Shown here: piece by piece, positions 32,913 through 41,402 of the stretch | Position numbering within the stretch: position 1 is the first letter of the stretch | How the letters are laid out: every line of letters begins with the position of its first letter | Source: Aphodovivens avicola | GTDB lineage: Bacteria > Actinomycetota > Coriobacteriia > Coriobacteriales > Eggerthellaceae | Assembly (NCBI GenBank): GCA_018712515.1 | Contig: DVGW01000038.1 | Location: 1 to 50,794 of the forward strand | Length of the DNA: 50,794 bases | Direction: 5' to 3' | Program-made: the position numbers and the translations under genes | Notes under the pieces: generated by a model | The model's input: the letters and a program-made list of their open reading frames with translations, nothing else | Database searches by the model: none | What the model was told of the DNA's origin: nothing

Positions 32913-33191
32913 TTATGCCGGGTCGGCGGAGTTGAGGCGCAGGACGCACATCTGCAGTTCCTGCACCATCTCGGCGGTGATGGGCTCGTCGGGCTCCTCG
33001 CCCGCTTCGAGCTGCGCGTCGAGCGCGAAGCAGCGGCGGATGAAGTCCTCGTTCTCCTGGTTGATCATGCGCAGATCGCGCGCCTCCTTGAAGCACCGCT
33101 CCAGGTCGGTCGATTTCGCCACGCGCCACAGATGCAGCGTCGCCAACCGCACCGAACCTCTGAACCGCCTCTCAACCGGCACTTCCGCCAT
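32913..33191 (-). CDS. Hypothetical protein
   Basis: A 92-residue acidic, helical protein: MAEVPVERRF at the N-terminus, then LERCFKEARDLRMINQENEDFIRRCFALDAQLEAG and a C-terminal EMVQELQMCVLRLN. There is no signal peptide, membrane segment or known domain. The ATG at 33191 has GGGAGAG close upstream. It is flanked by REP-like elements and a region of nested inverted repeats (33275-33420), and is monocistronic. Confidence 0.6.
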   Translation of the reverse strand: MAEVPVERRFRGSVRLATLHLWRVAKSTDLERCFKEARDLRMINQENEDFIRRCFALDAQLEAGEEPDEPITAEMVQELQMCVLRLNSADPA

Positions 33192-33274
33192 GACTCTCCC
33201 GTTCTCGCAACCCAATATGTCCAGAAAGAGAGATTACCACGCCTTCTTCCCGTTTTCGGAAAGTCGGAGCTGCC

Positions 33275-33420
33275 TTTTGCGGTTTTCTTCCCGCTCTCAA
33301 ACGCCTGAAACACTCTTTTGCAGAGTTCTTCCCAAAAAAGCCTCCTATAAGACCACTTCTTGGGAAGAACCCTGCAAACGTTTCCATCCGGCAACGGCAC
33401 CCGGGAAGAACCCCGCAAAA
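33275..33420. repeat. Nested inverted repeats of a GGGAAGAACCCCGCAAAA-type motif
   Basis: Four copies of a roughly 18-base motif form two nested inverted pairs: an outer pair 33275-33292 with 33403-33420 and an inner pair 33317-33333 with 33362-33378. Two further TTCTTCCC cores lie at 33244 and 33428. The interval 33192-33588 contains no other feature; it could encode a structured RNA or operator cluster upstream of the 92-residue gene. Confidence 0.75.
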
Positions 33421-33588
33421 CGCGCACTTCTTCCCAGTAGGCGCGCCAACGAAACGAAGCGGGTCGCCGAGCAAGATAGATAGCCGCATACCAGGCGGGA
33501 GACCGGACGAGACGCGGCGGACAGACGCGAGAGGGAGGAGGGGCAACCCGCCACGCGCAAGCCGCCCCTTCTATCGGCACCATCTCAA

Positions 33589-33621
33589 AATGAGAAAAAG
33601 TGACTGTCCCTTTTTCTCATT
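33589..33621. repeat. REP-like element, family A, at stop of AAA-methyltransferase gene
   Basis: A 33-base near-perfect palindrome whose TGAG supplies the TGA stop codon of the minus-strand gene at 33617. It forms a stem of about 13 bases and probably also ends that transcript. Confidence 0.9.
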
Positions 33622-35923
33622 TCTTGCGGATGTAGAGGGAGACGGCTTTGTACTTGACGTCGTCGTCGCCTTCCACCTTGGCCACCTTGGCGCCGGCTTT
33701 GTAGCCGCGGTCGGCCTCGACCTCGTACTCCTCCTCGATCGACGGCGCGGCGAAACCGGCCGCCTCGAGCCAGGCGTAGTTCTCGTCCTGCGTGCGCGCG
33801 GCCTGGATGCTGTTGCCGATGGCGCGCGCCTGCTCGACCACGTCCTCGCGGCGGGCGCGGTCGGCGAAGATCGTCTCGAGGATCAGAAGCCCGCCCGGCT
33901 TGAGCACGCGGCCGAACTCGCGGATGGCGGTCGCCTGGTCGTAGAACAGCGTCACCACGTTGTTGCAGTACACCACGTCCATCGTGCCGGATCCGATGCC
34001 CGCGGCGATGAGGTCCTCGGGGTAGGCGACGCGGAACTCCATGTTGTTGCCCGCCAGGCCGCTGTCGTGCCAGGCGCGGTCCATGCCGTCTTTCGCCTCC
34101 GCCACGTACGCGGGGCTCCAGTCGACGCCCATCGCGGAACCGCTGTTGCCCGCCATGGCGCTCATCTTGTAGACGCCGCGACCGCGACGGCAGCCGATGT
34201 TGAGCACCTTCTTGCCCTTCAGCTCGGACGCGGGCAGCAGCATTTTGCACACGCTCGTGAACCCGTATTCGAACTGCTTGCCGCTGTAGTATTCGGCCAG
34301 CACCGCATCATCGGGCGCCGCGCCCGCCGACGACGGCTCGCGCAGCGAGCGCATCCCGGTCGCCGCCGGGGACAGCGAGGCGCGCTCCTCCTCCTGCTTG
34401 ATGTTGTCGTTGAGGTCCGCCAGCATACTCGCGCGTTCGGCCAGGCCCATGCGCGCGGCGTCAACCTGCAGCTCCTCGTTGTGCTGGTAGTACTTGTCGT
34501 TGCCGTAGTGCGCCACGAACTGCGTCGTGGCCTTGCGCGTGGCCAGCTCGGCCATGAACACGAGCATCTCGCGCGAGCCGAAGCACTCGTCGATGAAGTC
34601 GAACGCCGCGTCGATGCGCGCGCTTGCATGGGCTGCCGCCGGCTTGATCTTGGCGACCTCCTCCTTGTACGCCGCCTCGATCGTGCGGAACGCGGGCTCT
34701 CCCGCCGTCGTCTTCCGGATGATGCAGCGCGCCGCGAAATCCCTCAAAAGCGCGATGACGATCTTCTCGCGCCGCACGTACGCATGCGCGGCCGTGCCCG
34801 CCGCCACGCGCCGGCCCAGCGCCGCCTCGCGCCGCTCGATGCGCGCCACGAGCGCCTCGTCGACCGTCGCGTCGCCGTTCAAGAACTCGCCCTTGGCGTC
34901 GCGCAGCAGATCGCGCAGCTCGACGACCACGCCCTCCTGCTCGAGCACCTCGTTGCACTCCCGCGCCAGCGTGTCGAGCAACAGGCTGATCAGCGCCACG
35001 CGCTCGTCGAACTCGGCCTCCTTGGCGCGCGCGACGATGGCCTCGCCCGCCTCGCCGTCCAGAATCGCGTCGACCTGGTAGTCAGAGCGGTACTTCTGGA
35101 ACAGCGCGTAGTACACGGTGAACGCGTCGGCGATCCCGTCGTCGCGCAAAAACTGGCTAAACAGCTCGCGGTCGACCGGCTTGCCCATCTCCTCGTACAG
35201 CGAGATGATCGTCGCCAGATCCTCCCAGCCGCGCGCCGTCACGAACGACTTGCCGCCGCCGGGCTTGCTCTCCACCTTGTAGAAGCAGTCCTTCTTGGCG
35301 TCGAGGAACGTCGTGACCGCCGGGTGCAGGCCCTTCTCCTGGGCGTAGCTCTTCCACACCGCGTAGTCGGGGTCGACGTCGATCTCGCGCATGCGGTCGA
35401 GCGTCACGATGTCGAACTCGTGCACCGAGCGGTTGTACTCGGGCGGGTTGCCCGCGCACACCACGACCCAGCCCTCGGGCACCTTGTGCTTGCCGAACTT
35501 CTTGAACTGCAAGAACTGCAGCATCGAGGGGTAGAGCGTCTCCGACACGCAGTTGATCTCATCGAGGAACAGGATGCCCTGGCGCAGGCCCGTGCGCGTC
35601 ATGTAGTCGTACACCGCCGAGACGATCTCGGACATCGTGTACTCCGACGCCTCGTACTCGTAGCCCTCGAAATCATGGTGCTCGATGCGCGGCAGGCCCA
35701 GCGCGCTCTGGCGCGTGTGGTGCGTCATCGAGTACGACACGATGCCGATGCCCAGCTCGCCGGCGATCTGCTCCATGATGGCGGTCTTGCCGATACCGGG
35801 CGCGCCCAGAAGGAACATCGGGCGCTGATGCACCGGGGCGATCACCGGCAAACCGGCGTCATCCTTTTTCAGATACGCCTCGACGGCGTCTTTGATCTGC
35901 TGTTTGGCTGATTGGATGTTCAT
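33617..35923 (-). CDS. MoxR-type AAA ATPase fused to a class I methyltransferase domain
   Basis: The 768-residue protein joins two normally separate parts. Residues 30-300 are a MoxR-like AAA ATPase: Walker A LGAPGIGKTA (39-48), Walker B GILFLDEIN (116-124), and a sensor region VVVCAGNPPEYN. A helical middle (about 300-540) follows. Residues about 545-740 are a SAM-dependent methyltransferase with a variant motif I KVLNIGCRRGRGV near 575, GVDWSPAYVAEAKDGM carrying the acidic ribose contact, MDVVYCNNVVTLF, and FGRVLKPGGLLILE, most like ArsM/UbiE-type enzymes. A VWA partner gene lies directly upstream, the standard MoxR pairing. Start has AAAGGAAACGGCGCAG. MoxR-VWA pairs act as metal-insertion or assembly chaperones; the fused methyltransferase suggests a substrate that is also methylated, which is inference. 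Confidence 0.85.
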   Translation of the reverse strand: MNIQSAKQQIKDAVEAYLKKDDAGLPVIAPVHQRPMFLLGAPGIGKTAIMEQIAGELGIGIVSYSMTHHTRQSALGLPRIEHHDFEGYEYEASEYTMSEIVSAVYDYMTRTGLRQGILFLDEINCVSETLYPSMLQFLQFKKFGKHKVPEGWVVVCAGNPPEYNRSVHEFDIVTLDRMREIDVDPDYAVWKSYAQEKGLHPAVTTFLDAKKDCFYKVESKPGGGKSFVTARGWEDLATIISLYEEMGKPVDRELFSQFLRDDGIADAFTVYYALFQKYRSDYQVDAILDGEAGEAIVARAKEAEFDERVALISLLLDTLARECNEVLEQEGVVVELRDLLRDAKGEFLNGDATVDEALVARIERREAALGRRVAAGTAAHAYVRREKIVIALLRDFAARCIIRKTTAGEPAFRTIEAAYKEEVAKIKPAAAHASARIDAAFDFIDECFGSREMLVFMAELATRKATTQFVAHYGNDKYYQHNEELQVDAARMGLAERASMLADLNDNIKQEEERASLSPAATGMRSLREPSSAGAAPDDAVLAEYYSGKQFEYGFTSVCKMLLPASELKGKKVLNIGCRRGRGVYKMSAMAGNSGSAMGVDWSPAYVAEAKDGMDRAWHDSGLAGNNMEFRVAYPEDLIAAGIGSGTMDVVYCNNVVTLFYDQATAIREFGRVLKPGGLLILETIFADRARREDVVEQARAIGNSIQAARTQDENYAWLEAAGFAAPSIEEEYEVEADRGYKAGAKVAKVEGDDDVKYKAVSLYIRKK

Positions 35924-36070
35924 CTGCGCCGTTTCCTTTCCCTTTCTTCAACGAATCCGCGGGCGCTTCGGCAGCTTTTCGTCCCTGTTTTCCGCCGAAA
36001 CGCACGCGAACCTGCAATCTCCACCCTCCGGCCGCGGCTTCCGTCCCTCCGGCTGCCCGCCGGCGCCGCG

Positions 36071-37702
36071 TCAGGCGCTCCTGCTGTCGAGCTGGCTTAG
36101 GCCCGCCTCGTCGACGACCACCTTCATCGCCCACGGCGGCACCGGCGGCAGCTCGCGCCCCTCCTCGTCCATGAACACGAACGCCGCGTCGTAGTCGGGC
36201 GTCTTCTCGGGGAACTGCCCCAGGCCGTCCGTGAAGTAGATGAGTCCCTTCAGGTCGGCGAACTCGCCGCGCTTGCGCAGCATTTCGACGTAGTCGAACG
36301 CCGGACGGAAATCGGTTCCGCCGAACCCGCGGATCACGAACCCCTCCATGAGCTTGTCGACGTCGCCCAGGTCGGTGATCTTGAGATCGCTTTGCACCTT
36401 GGCGTCGCACTGGATCACGTGGATGTTCACCGTGGTCGCATAGTCCTGCGAGCTCTTCAGGATGTCGAAGGTGTGCGTGATGAAGCGGCGCACCAAGTCA
36501 CCGCTGACGGATTCGGACGTGTCGATGACGATGGCGAAGTCGCGGACTCGGTCAGTCTCCTTGTATTCGAGCGGCTCGATCAGCGGCATGTTGCCGTACA
36601 GGTCGATGCCGTAGGTGTAGTAGATGTAGTCGAACTCGTCCATGTTCACCTGCATCTCCTCGGAGACGACCATGAACTTGCGGAGGAACTCGGTGTAGCT
36701 GTGGACCTTGCGGTTGGCGATCTGGAGGTTGGCGATCAGGCTTCCGGCCTCCTCGCCCCACTCCTTCGAGAAGGTCTCGAGGTTCATCTCGATCTGCTTG
36801 GAGATGTCCTCCCACTCCTTCTCCTGGCGCTTGGCGTCGGAGTCATCCTCGTCGTCCGCCTCGTCCTCGGCGTCCTGGCTCTCGGCGCCCTCGTCGGAGT
36901 CATCCTCGGATTCGGGCGCGTCGTCCGGCTCGGTCTCGATCTCCTGAACCTGGTTCTCGCCCTGCTGCTCGTCCTCGGGCTGCTCGTCGCTCCCCTGCGT
37001 CTCCATGCGGATGTCGTCGGATTGCAGCTCGGGGTCCTCGTCGTCCTCGACGACCTCCTCGAAGTCGTTCTCGCGTTTCTCGGGGGGCTTGCTCGACGCG
37101 TTGGCCGGCCAGGCACCGTGGTCGTCGCGCTCGAACAGGTAGTGCCACTCGGCGAGCGTGCTGCGGCCCATGCCGCGGTACTGCTGGCCGTCGGGCGTCT
37201 GCACGAGGCCTTTCACGACCGTGTACACCTTGTTGGGCAGCAGCTTGCCCACAAGCATCCGGATGCGGTCGATCGCCTCGCGGCGCGCGGAGTCGTCCTC
37301 GCTCTCGAAGCGCCCGCCGCACATGTCCATGACGGCGCTCTCCACCAGGATGTCGCAGGTGAGGCTCCACGCCTCGGCGTTGCCGTGGTTCTTGTCGAAC
37401 GGATGGCGGAAGATGCAGTGCATCACGAGATGCAGGTAGTCGCGCACCGCCTCCTCGAACGATTCGTTGAACCGCCCGATCTCGCGCGGCGGATCGTAGA
37501 GCACGCGTTTGGCGTCGGTCGCCAGCGGATAGCGGGCACCCACGCGCATCGGCTCGAGGTCCATGCGCCACAGCGCCAGATCGAGGAAGCGGAACTTCAT
37601 CATGAGCTGCGTGCGGCATTCGTCGATGATGTCCTTGCCCAAGGCGTCCTCCTGCAGCCTGCGCTGCATCTTGACGTCCATCGTCTCACGCTCAACCGGC
37701 AT
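36071..37702 (-). CDS. VWA-like / DUF2201 metallopeptidase-like protein, MoxR partner
   Basis: A 543-residue protein. The N-terminal domain (1-190) resembles the DUF2201 putative metallopeptidase with HLVMHCIFRH (His91, His95, His100) in place of the usual HExxH-like site, so the general-base Glu seems to be missing. A very acidic linker (about 210-300, rich in Glu, Asp and Gln) precedes a VWA-like C-terminal domain with the adhesion motif IVIDTSESVSG and GFGGTDFRPAFDYV and YFTDGLGQFPE. Such proteins pair with MoxR ATPases. The start at 37702 has AAAGGAGGTCGGG; the longer frame is unsupported. It is 147 bases upstream of the AAA-methyltransferase gene and probably cotranscribed with it; that gap shows no feature. 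Confidence 0.84.
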   Translation of the reverse strand: MPVERETMDVKMQRRLQEDALGKDIIDECRTQLMMKFRFLDLALWRMDLEPMRVGARYPLATDAKRVLYDPPREIGRFNESFEEAVRDYLHLVMHCIFRHPFDKNHGNAEAWSLTCDILVESAVMDMCGGRFESEDDSARREAIDRIRMLVGKLLPNKVYTVVKGLVQTPDGQQYRGMGRSTLAEWHYLFERDDHGAWPANASSKPPEKRENDFEEVVEDDEDPELQSDDIRMETQGSDEQPEDEQQGENQVQEIETEPDDAPESEDDSDEGAESQDAEDEADDEDDSDAKRQEKEWEDISKQIEMNLETFSKEWGEEAGSLIANLQIANRKVHSYTEFLRKFMVVSEEMQVNMDEFDYIYYTYGIDLYGNMPLIEPLEYKETDRVRDFAIVIDTSESVSGDLVRRFITHTFDILKSSQDYATTVNIHVIQCDAKVQSDLKITDLGDVDKLMEGFVIRGFGGTDFRPAFDYVEMLRKRGEFADLKGLIYFTDGLGQFPEKTPDYDAAFVFMDEEGRELPPVPPWAMKVVVDEAGLSQLDSRSA

Positions 37703-37880
37703 CCCGACCTCCTTTCCGCTCGGCCCGATGCGAAGCGAACCCGCGCTCCCCCGTCGCACCTTTGTTATAGCATAGGCACTTTCGGGCGCGTTCTAACATC
37801 TTTGGTGATCGCCGCATGTGCCCCACGCGACGCGGCGGGCCCCCGCGCGACTCAGCGGGCCGCCCACGCGACCTCGGCGA

Positions 37881-37960
37881 GCGCGCCCCGTGCGACTTCG
37901 GCGCGCTCCGCACGACCTCGGCGCGCCCCGCGCGACTTCGGCGCCCTCCGCACGACCTCG
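37881..37960. repeat. Tandem 40-bp (2 x 20-bp) GC-rich repeat
   Basis: Two 40-base units (37881-37920 and 37921-37960) differ at two positions, and each is itself two related 20-mers of the type GCGCGCCCCGYGCGACTTCG and GCGCGCTCCGCACGACCTCG. Degenerate copies flank them. It lies in the 350-base gap before the LRR gene's end; the rest of the gap is similarly low in complexity. Confidence 0.85.
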
Positions 37961-38052
37961 GCGGGCCTCCCGCGCGCCCTTTGCGAGAGCCCTCGCAGCC
38001 CGAACGCACCCTCCGGCCCGGCAGCCCACCGCCACGCCGTCAGACCGTCCCC

Positions 38053-40380
38053 CTACAGGTCGAAGTCGAACGCCTCCATGCCGAAACGCTCGCGCTTCGC
38101 CTCCAGCAGATACCCCGTCATCGAGGCGTCCTGCACCGCCCCCACGCGGTCGATGACCTCGTTGATGTTTCCGTTGTCCACGAACCCCAGTTCAAGCAGG
38201 TCATCCATCAGACGGCGGTCGTCGTGCTTGGCCGCCTCGACGCAGATGTCGCCGATGCTCGTCCGCAGCACGCGCTCGCACATCGCGCGGTTCACCTCGG
38301 TCAGATACACCGGATCCTTCAGACGCTCCACCAGCCGCGTCGCCTGATCGTAGAGCGCCATGCGCTCGGCGCTCAGGGCGTCGAAGCTGCTCGCGTTGAT
38401 GATCGCCGTATCGTAGTGCTCGAACAGCAGCCGCGCGTCCACATGGTCCGGCACGCTGAGCGCGAGCATCTGCTGCTGCGCGCTGCGGTCGGTGAGGGGG
38501 AAGTGCAACGTGAGGGAAGCATGCCCGTCGATCGGCTCGACGAGGTCAAGATGCACCCACTCCACCAAACCGTCGATGCCCAACCCGCGCATCCCCACGT
38601 TGGTGATGCGGTCGGACAGATGGATCTCCCGAACGCCGGCGATGCCGTTGAACGCATACGGCGCGAGCTCGTTCACCTCGGCGGGGATCCGGATGATCTC
38701 GTTGTCGCCGAAGCAGAGCACGGTGCGGAACGTCCCGCCCGCCTTGCGCTCGAGCAGCTGGTTCTCGCGCACGCAGTAGGTTTGGTTGCCCTCGCCCACC
38801 GTCACCGAGCGCAGCGTCGGATGCTCGCCGTGATGGGCGCCGTACGTCACGAGGGCGTTGCCCCCCAGCTTCTCGAGTCCGCTCGGCAGCGCGACCTCCT
38901 CCAGCGCGGTGTCGAGGAACGCCTCGTCCTCGATCACCTGGACGGTCGAGGGGATGAGCGCATGAGCCAGGCCGCGGCATGCCTTGAACGCGCGCTTGCC
39001 GATGACGATGAGCCCTTCGGGCAGCTCGACGCGTGTCAGCCCGGAGTGCCCGCTGAACGCGTCGTCACCGACGGCGACCGTGCCGGCACGCACGGCGTAG
39101 TCCGCGATCCCCGGGTTCATCATACGGTCGAGGATGAGCCCTTCCGGTGTCTTGCGGTACAGGCAGCCCTCCTCGTCGAGCAGAAGGTGCTCGGAGCCCC
39201 CATCGATCGAGAACGTCGCATCCGGGCCGACGTAGGTTAGCCCGGCGCCCGCCGCCAGGGGGTTGCCGAGGCGCTCCACGCTCGCCGGAAGGCGCAGCTC
39301 CTCGATCACCGTATCCGTGAACGCGTTTCCGCGCACCTCGACGAGCCCCTCGTTCAAGCGGACCTCGCGCAGCGCCGTGCAGCTGAAAAACGCCTTCTCG
39401 CCGATCGACGTGAGCGACTGCGGCGCCGCGAACGTCGAGACCCGCGTCTTGGCGAAGCAGAAATCCCCGAGCACTTCGACGGTGTCGGGGAGCTCGACCT
39501 CCTGCAAGCAGGCGAAATGCCCGAACGCCTTCTTCGCGATCGCACGGCACCCGTCCAGCACGCGATAACCCTCCGAAGGCACCGCAAGCGCCACCAAGAT
39601 CGATGCGTCGAAGCTGTAGAGCGCGCGCCCGTCGGTCATCAGCAGCGGATTCGCCGGATCGACCTCGATCGCCTCCAGCCCGCTTTTCTGGAACGCGCCG
39701 GGAGCCACCTCGTTCGCGCCGGCGCCGATGCGCAGCGACCTCAGACGGGGGACGTCGAAGATGCTCGCGTCGATCTTCCCCAACCGCCCGGGAAGCTCCA
39801 GCCGCTCGAGCGATACGCAGTTGCGCAGCCAGTTGGAATCGAACGTCGGCAGGGTCTCCGGGAAATGGATCGAGCGCAGCTTGCGGCACTCGCGAAACGC
39901 GCTGAAGCCGATCGACAGGATGGAATCGGGCAGGTGGATCGTCTCCACCGACTCCAGATACGCGCACGCATCCGGTGCCAGCGACACGACGGGCTTGCCC
40001 TCCAGCTCGTCGGGGACCATAAGATCGGTGACCGCGGGTTCGCACTTCTGGATGCGCGCCTCGGCCTCGTCGAGGACCACGTAACGCCATACAGTGCCCG
40101 CCTCATCGGTCCATGAACGCTCCTCGGAGGTGCGCGCCGCCTCCAGGGCAGCGGCTTTCTCGAGCGCCTCGCGCCTCAACCGAACACGCTTCTCCGCGGA
40201 AAGGACCTGTTCGCGCGTGGCGGATCCGTCGCTCAAAGCCATAGGGGTGAAACCTCCGAAACACACGTCGAGCTTGCTGATGTCGATGGACCTCGTCGAC
40301 GAGCGATCGATGTAATCCATCGCCGGTTTCGCGGTATTTTGAAGCAGTACGCTCAAATCCACCTGATTCGTAAAGGACAT
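38053..40380 (-). CDS. Leucine-rich repeat (BspA-like, LRR_5) protein, cytoplasmic
   Basis: A 775-residue protein in which residues about 110-620 are BspA-type leucine-rich repeats of roughly 23 residues, with recurring patterns such as VETIHLPDSILSIGFSAF, LTSIGEKAFFSCTAL and LTRVELPEGLIVIGKRAF. There is no signal peptide, membrane segment or cell-wall anchor, unlike the surface BspA proteins of many gut bacteria, so it is predicted to be intracellular. The N-terminal 100 residues contain a coiled, charged helix (REQVLSAEKRVRLRREALEKAAAL), and the last 130 residues are helical, ankyrin-like (AAKHDDRRLMDDLLELGFVDNGN). A scaffolding role is likely. It is on the same strand as the VWA and MoxR genes, but 350 bases separate them. 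Confidence 0.86.
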   Translation of the reverse strand: MSFTNQVDLSVLLQNTAKPAMDYIDRSSTRSIDISKLDVCFGGFTPMALSDGSATREQVLSAEKRVRLRREALEKAAALEAARTSEERSWTDEAGTVWRYVVLDEAEARIQKCEPAVTDLMVPDELEGKPVVSLAPDACAYLESVETIHLPDSILSIGFSAFRECRKLRSIHFPETLPTFDSNWLRNCVSLERLELPGRLGKIDASIFDVPRLRSLRIGAGANEVAPGAFQKSGLEAIEVDPANPLLMTDGRALYSFDASILVALAVPSEGYRVLDGCRAIAKKAFGHFACLQEVELPDTVEVLGDFCFAKTRVSTFAAPQSLTSIGEKAFFSCTALREVRLNEGLVEVRGNAFTDTVIEELRLPASVERLGNPLAAGAGLTYVGPDATFSIDGGSEHLLLDEEGCLYRKTPEGLILDRMMNPGIADYAVRAGTVAVGDDAFSGHSGLTRVELPEGLIVIGKRAFKACRGLAHALIPSTVQVIEDEAFLDTALEEVALPSGLEKLGGNALVTYGAHHGEHPTLRSVTVGEGNQTYCVRENQLLERKAGGTFRTVLCFGDNEIIRIPAEVNELAPYAFNGIAGVREIHLSDRITNVGMRGLGIDGLVEWVHLDLVEPIDGHASLTLHFPLTDRSAQQQMLALSVPDHVDARLLFEHYDTAIINASSFDALSAERMALYDQATRLVERLKDPVYLTEVNRAMCERVLRTSIGDICVEAAKHDDRRLMDDLLELGFVDNGNINEVIDRVGAVQDASMTGYLLEAKRERFGMEAFDFDL

Positions 40381-40435
40381 GGCAAAGCCGTTTCTTTATA
40401 CCAACTTGAGCATAGTGTAACCCGTTTTCAGGGTT

Positions 40436-40465
40436 AAAAAAACGGGGCACGAAACCGCGCCCCGT
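40436..40465 (-). terminator. Intrinsic terminator of the 110-residue gene
   Basis: On the minus strand ACGGGGC and GCCCCGT form a stem around a short loop, followed by seven T residues. It lies 15 bases past the stop codon at 40481. Confidence 0.9.
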
Positions 40466-40480
40466 CGCATGAAGCAGATC

Positions 40481-40813
40481 TTAGATGGACCAGGGCGCTC
40501 CGGCCGGGTTCAGCTTGCGACGGCGGGAGAGCTCGTCGGCGTGCATGATGCAGTAGCGCACGCCCTTCAGCGTGACGTACAGGCACGCGACCTCATGCTT
40601 GGAGCCGTGGTTGAACACGTCGTAGGTGAGGTACTCGCGGTCGATCATCGGCTGGTAGACCGGGCTGTCGACGACCTTCTCGAGCAGCAAGTTGGTGGAC
40701 TGGCGGCCGAGCTCATCCTGTTTGAGGGTGATGTTGTAGAGGATGTCCTCCTGCTCGGGGGTCAGACGACCCAGCTCTTCGATTTCCGCCCTGATCTCGT
40801 CTTCAGTTGCCAT
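40481..40813 (-). CDS. Hypothetical protein
   Basis: A 110-residue soluble protein. A helical acidic N-terminus (EIRAEIEELGRLTPEQEDILYNIT) is followed by a mixed region with SPVYQPMIDREYLTYDVFNHGSKHEVACLYVTL and a basic tail. No known domain was recognised. The ATG at 40813 has an AGGAGGACATGAAAC region before it. It has its own terminator and an inverted repeat upstream (40910-40973), so it is a single-gene unit that may be regulated at that site. Confidence 0.72.
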   Translation of the reverse strand: MATEDEIRAEIEELGRLTPEQEDILYNITLKQDELGRQSTNLLLEKVVDSPVYQPMIDREYLTYDVFNHGSKHEVACLYVTLKGVRYCIMHADELSRRRKLNPAGAPWSI

Positions 40814-40909
40814 GTTTCATGTCCTCCTAAGAGTACGATCGTTGTTTACAGCACAAGAGAATAAGGAGTGCCCGAAACGATGTCAACACTCCCCCGAAAC
40901 TGTTACCAT

Positions 40910-40973
40910 CATACCCTATCGGAAAGCAATTCACACACATCCACCTGCGAATATGCCCTTTCGATAGGGTATG
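40910..40973. promoter_or_regulatory. Twelve-bp perfect inverted repeat flanking an AT-rich spacer
   Basis: CATACCCTATCG (40910-40921) and CGATAGGGTATG (40962-40973) are exact complements 40 bases apart, about 100 bases upstream of the 110-residue gene. The separation suggests two operator half-sites or looping rather than a terminator; no T tract follows. Confidence 0.55.
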
Positions 40974-40983
40974 GCATCAGCAA

Positions 40984-41017
40984 TGAAAAAGGCCCGCCCC
41001 AACAAGAGACGAGCCTT
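40984..41017 (-). terminator. Terminator of molybdopterin oxidoreductase operon
   Basis: On the minus strand AAAGGCTCG and CGGGCCTTT-type arms form an imperfect stem ending in a run of five T residues, 23 bases past the stop of the 91-residue gene. Confidence 0.8.
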
Positions 41018-41039
41018 TTCTTAACAACGTAGGCTAGGC

Positions 41040-41315
41040 TTACACGCCCATGTAACCCTTGCTGGGGTCGGAAGCGCCAACACCGGTGGCGGTGTCGCCA
41101 GCCTCATTGCCCGTGCGCTTCGTGGAGGTGTAGCCACCCCAAGCGCGAGCAATGAACTTGCCCTTCACGAAGAAGATCTGAGCCTTCATAAGGTCAGCCT
41201 GGGTAATACCATGAGCAGCCAGGACCTCGTCCTTGCTCTGGCCAGCCTCGAGGCCCGAGTTCAGCTCAGCAGCAGCCGCAGCAGCGTCGAGCTCGAAGAA
41301 TTCATCGCGGGTCAT
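41040..41315 (-). CDS. Hypothetical protein, last gene of molybdopterin oxidoreductase operon
   Basis: A 91-residue protein with an N-terminal acidic, alanine-rich helix (MTRDEFFELDAAAAAAEL), a central SKDEVLAAHGITQADLMKAQIFFVKGKFIARAW and a flexible C-terminal tail rich in Gly, Thr and Ser. There are no cysteines, signal peptide or membrane segment. No family was recognised. Position directly behind the two oxidoreductase subunits, with matching codon style, suggests a third subunit or a maturation helper; this is inference from context. The start has GGAGGGCACAAT upstream, and the end adjoins a terminator. Confidence 0.72.
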   Translation of the reverse strand: MTRDEFFELDAAAAAAELNSGLEAGQSKDEVLAAHGITQADLMKAQIFFVKGKFIARAWGGYTSTKRTGNEAGDTATGVGASDPSKGYMGV

Positions 41316-41350
41316 ATTGTGCCCTCCTTGTTAATCATCCCTGTGTGACA

Positions 41351-41386
41351 TCCCGGTCGCCGAATCATTACGACCGACGACCGGGA
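41351..41386 (-). other. Intercistronic stem-loop
   Basis: TCCCGGTCG (41351-41359) and CGACCGGGA (41378-41386) pair perfectly in the gap between the small-subunit and 91-residue genes. There is no U tract, so it is more likely an RNA-processing or stabilising hairpin that adjusts relative expression than a terminator. Confidence 0.6.
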
Positions 41387-41402
41387 ATATCATAGCACTA
41401 CT

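Noticed and set aside
33590..35911. 773-residue plus-strand frame and similar long frames opposite cas9, the Mo enzyme and the LuxR gene
   Set aside because: They are antisense shadows caused by high GC in the third codon position; they show no domains, and the opposite strand encodes clear proteins.
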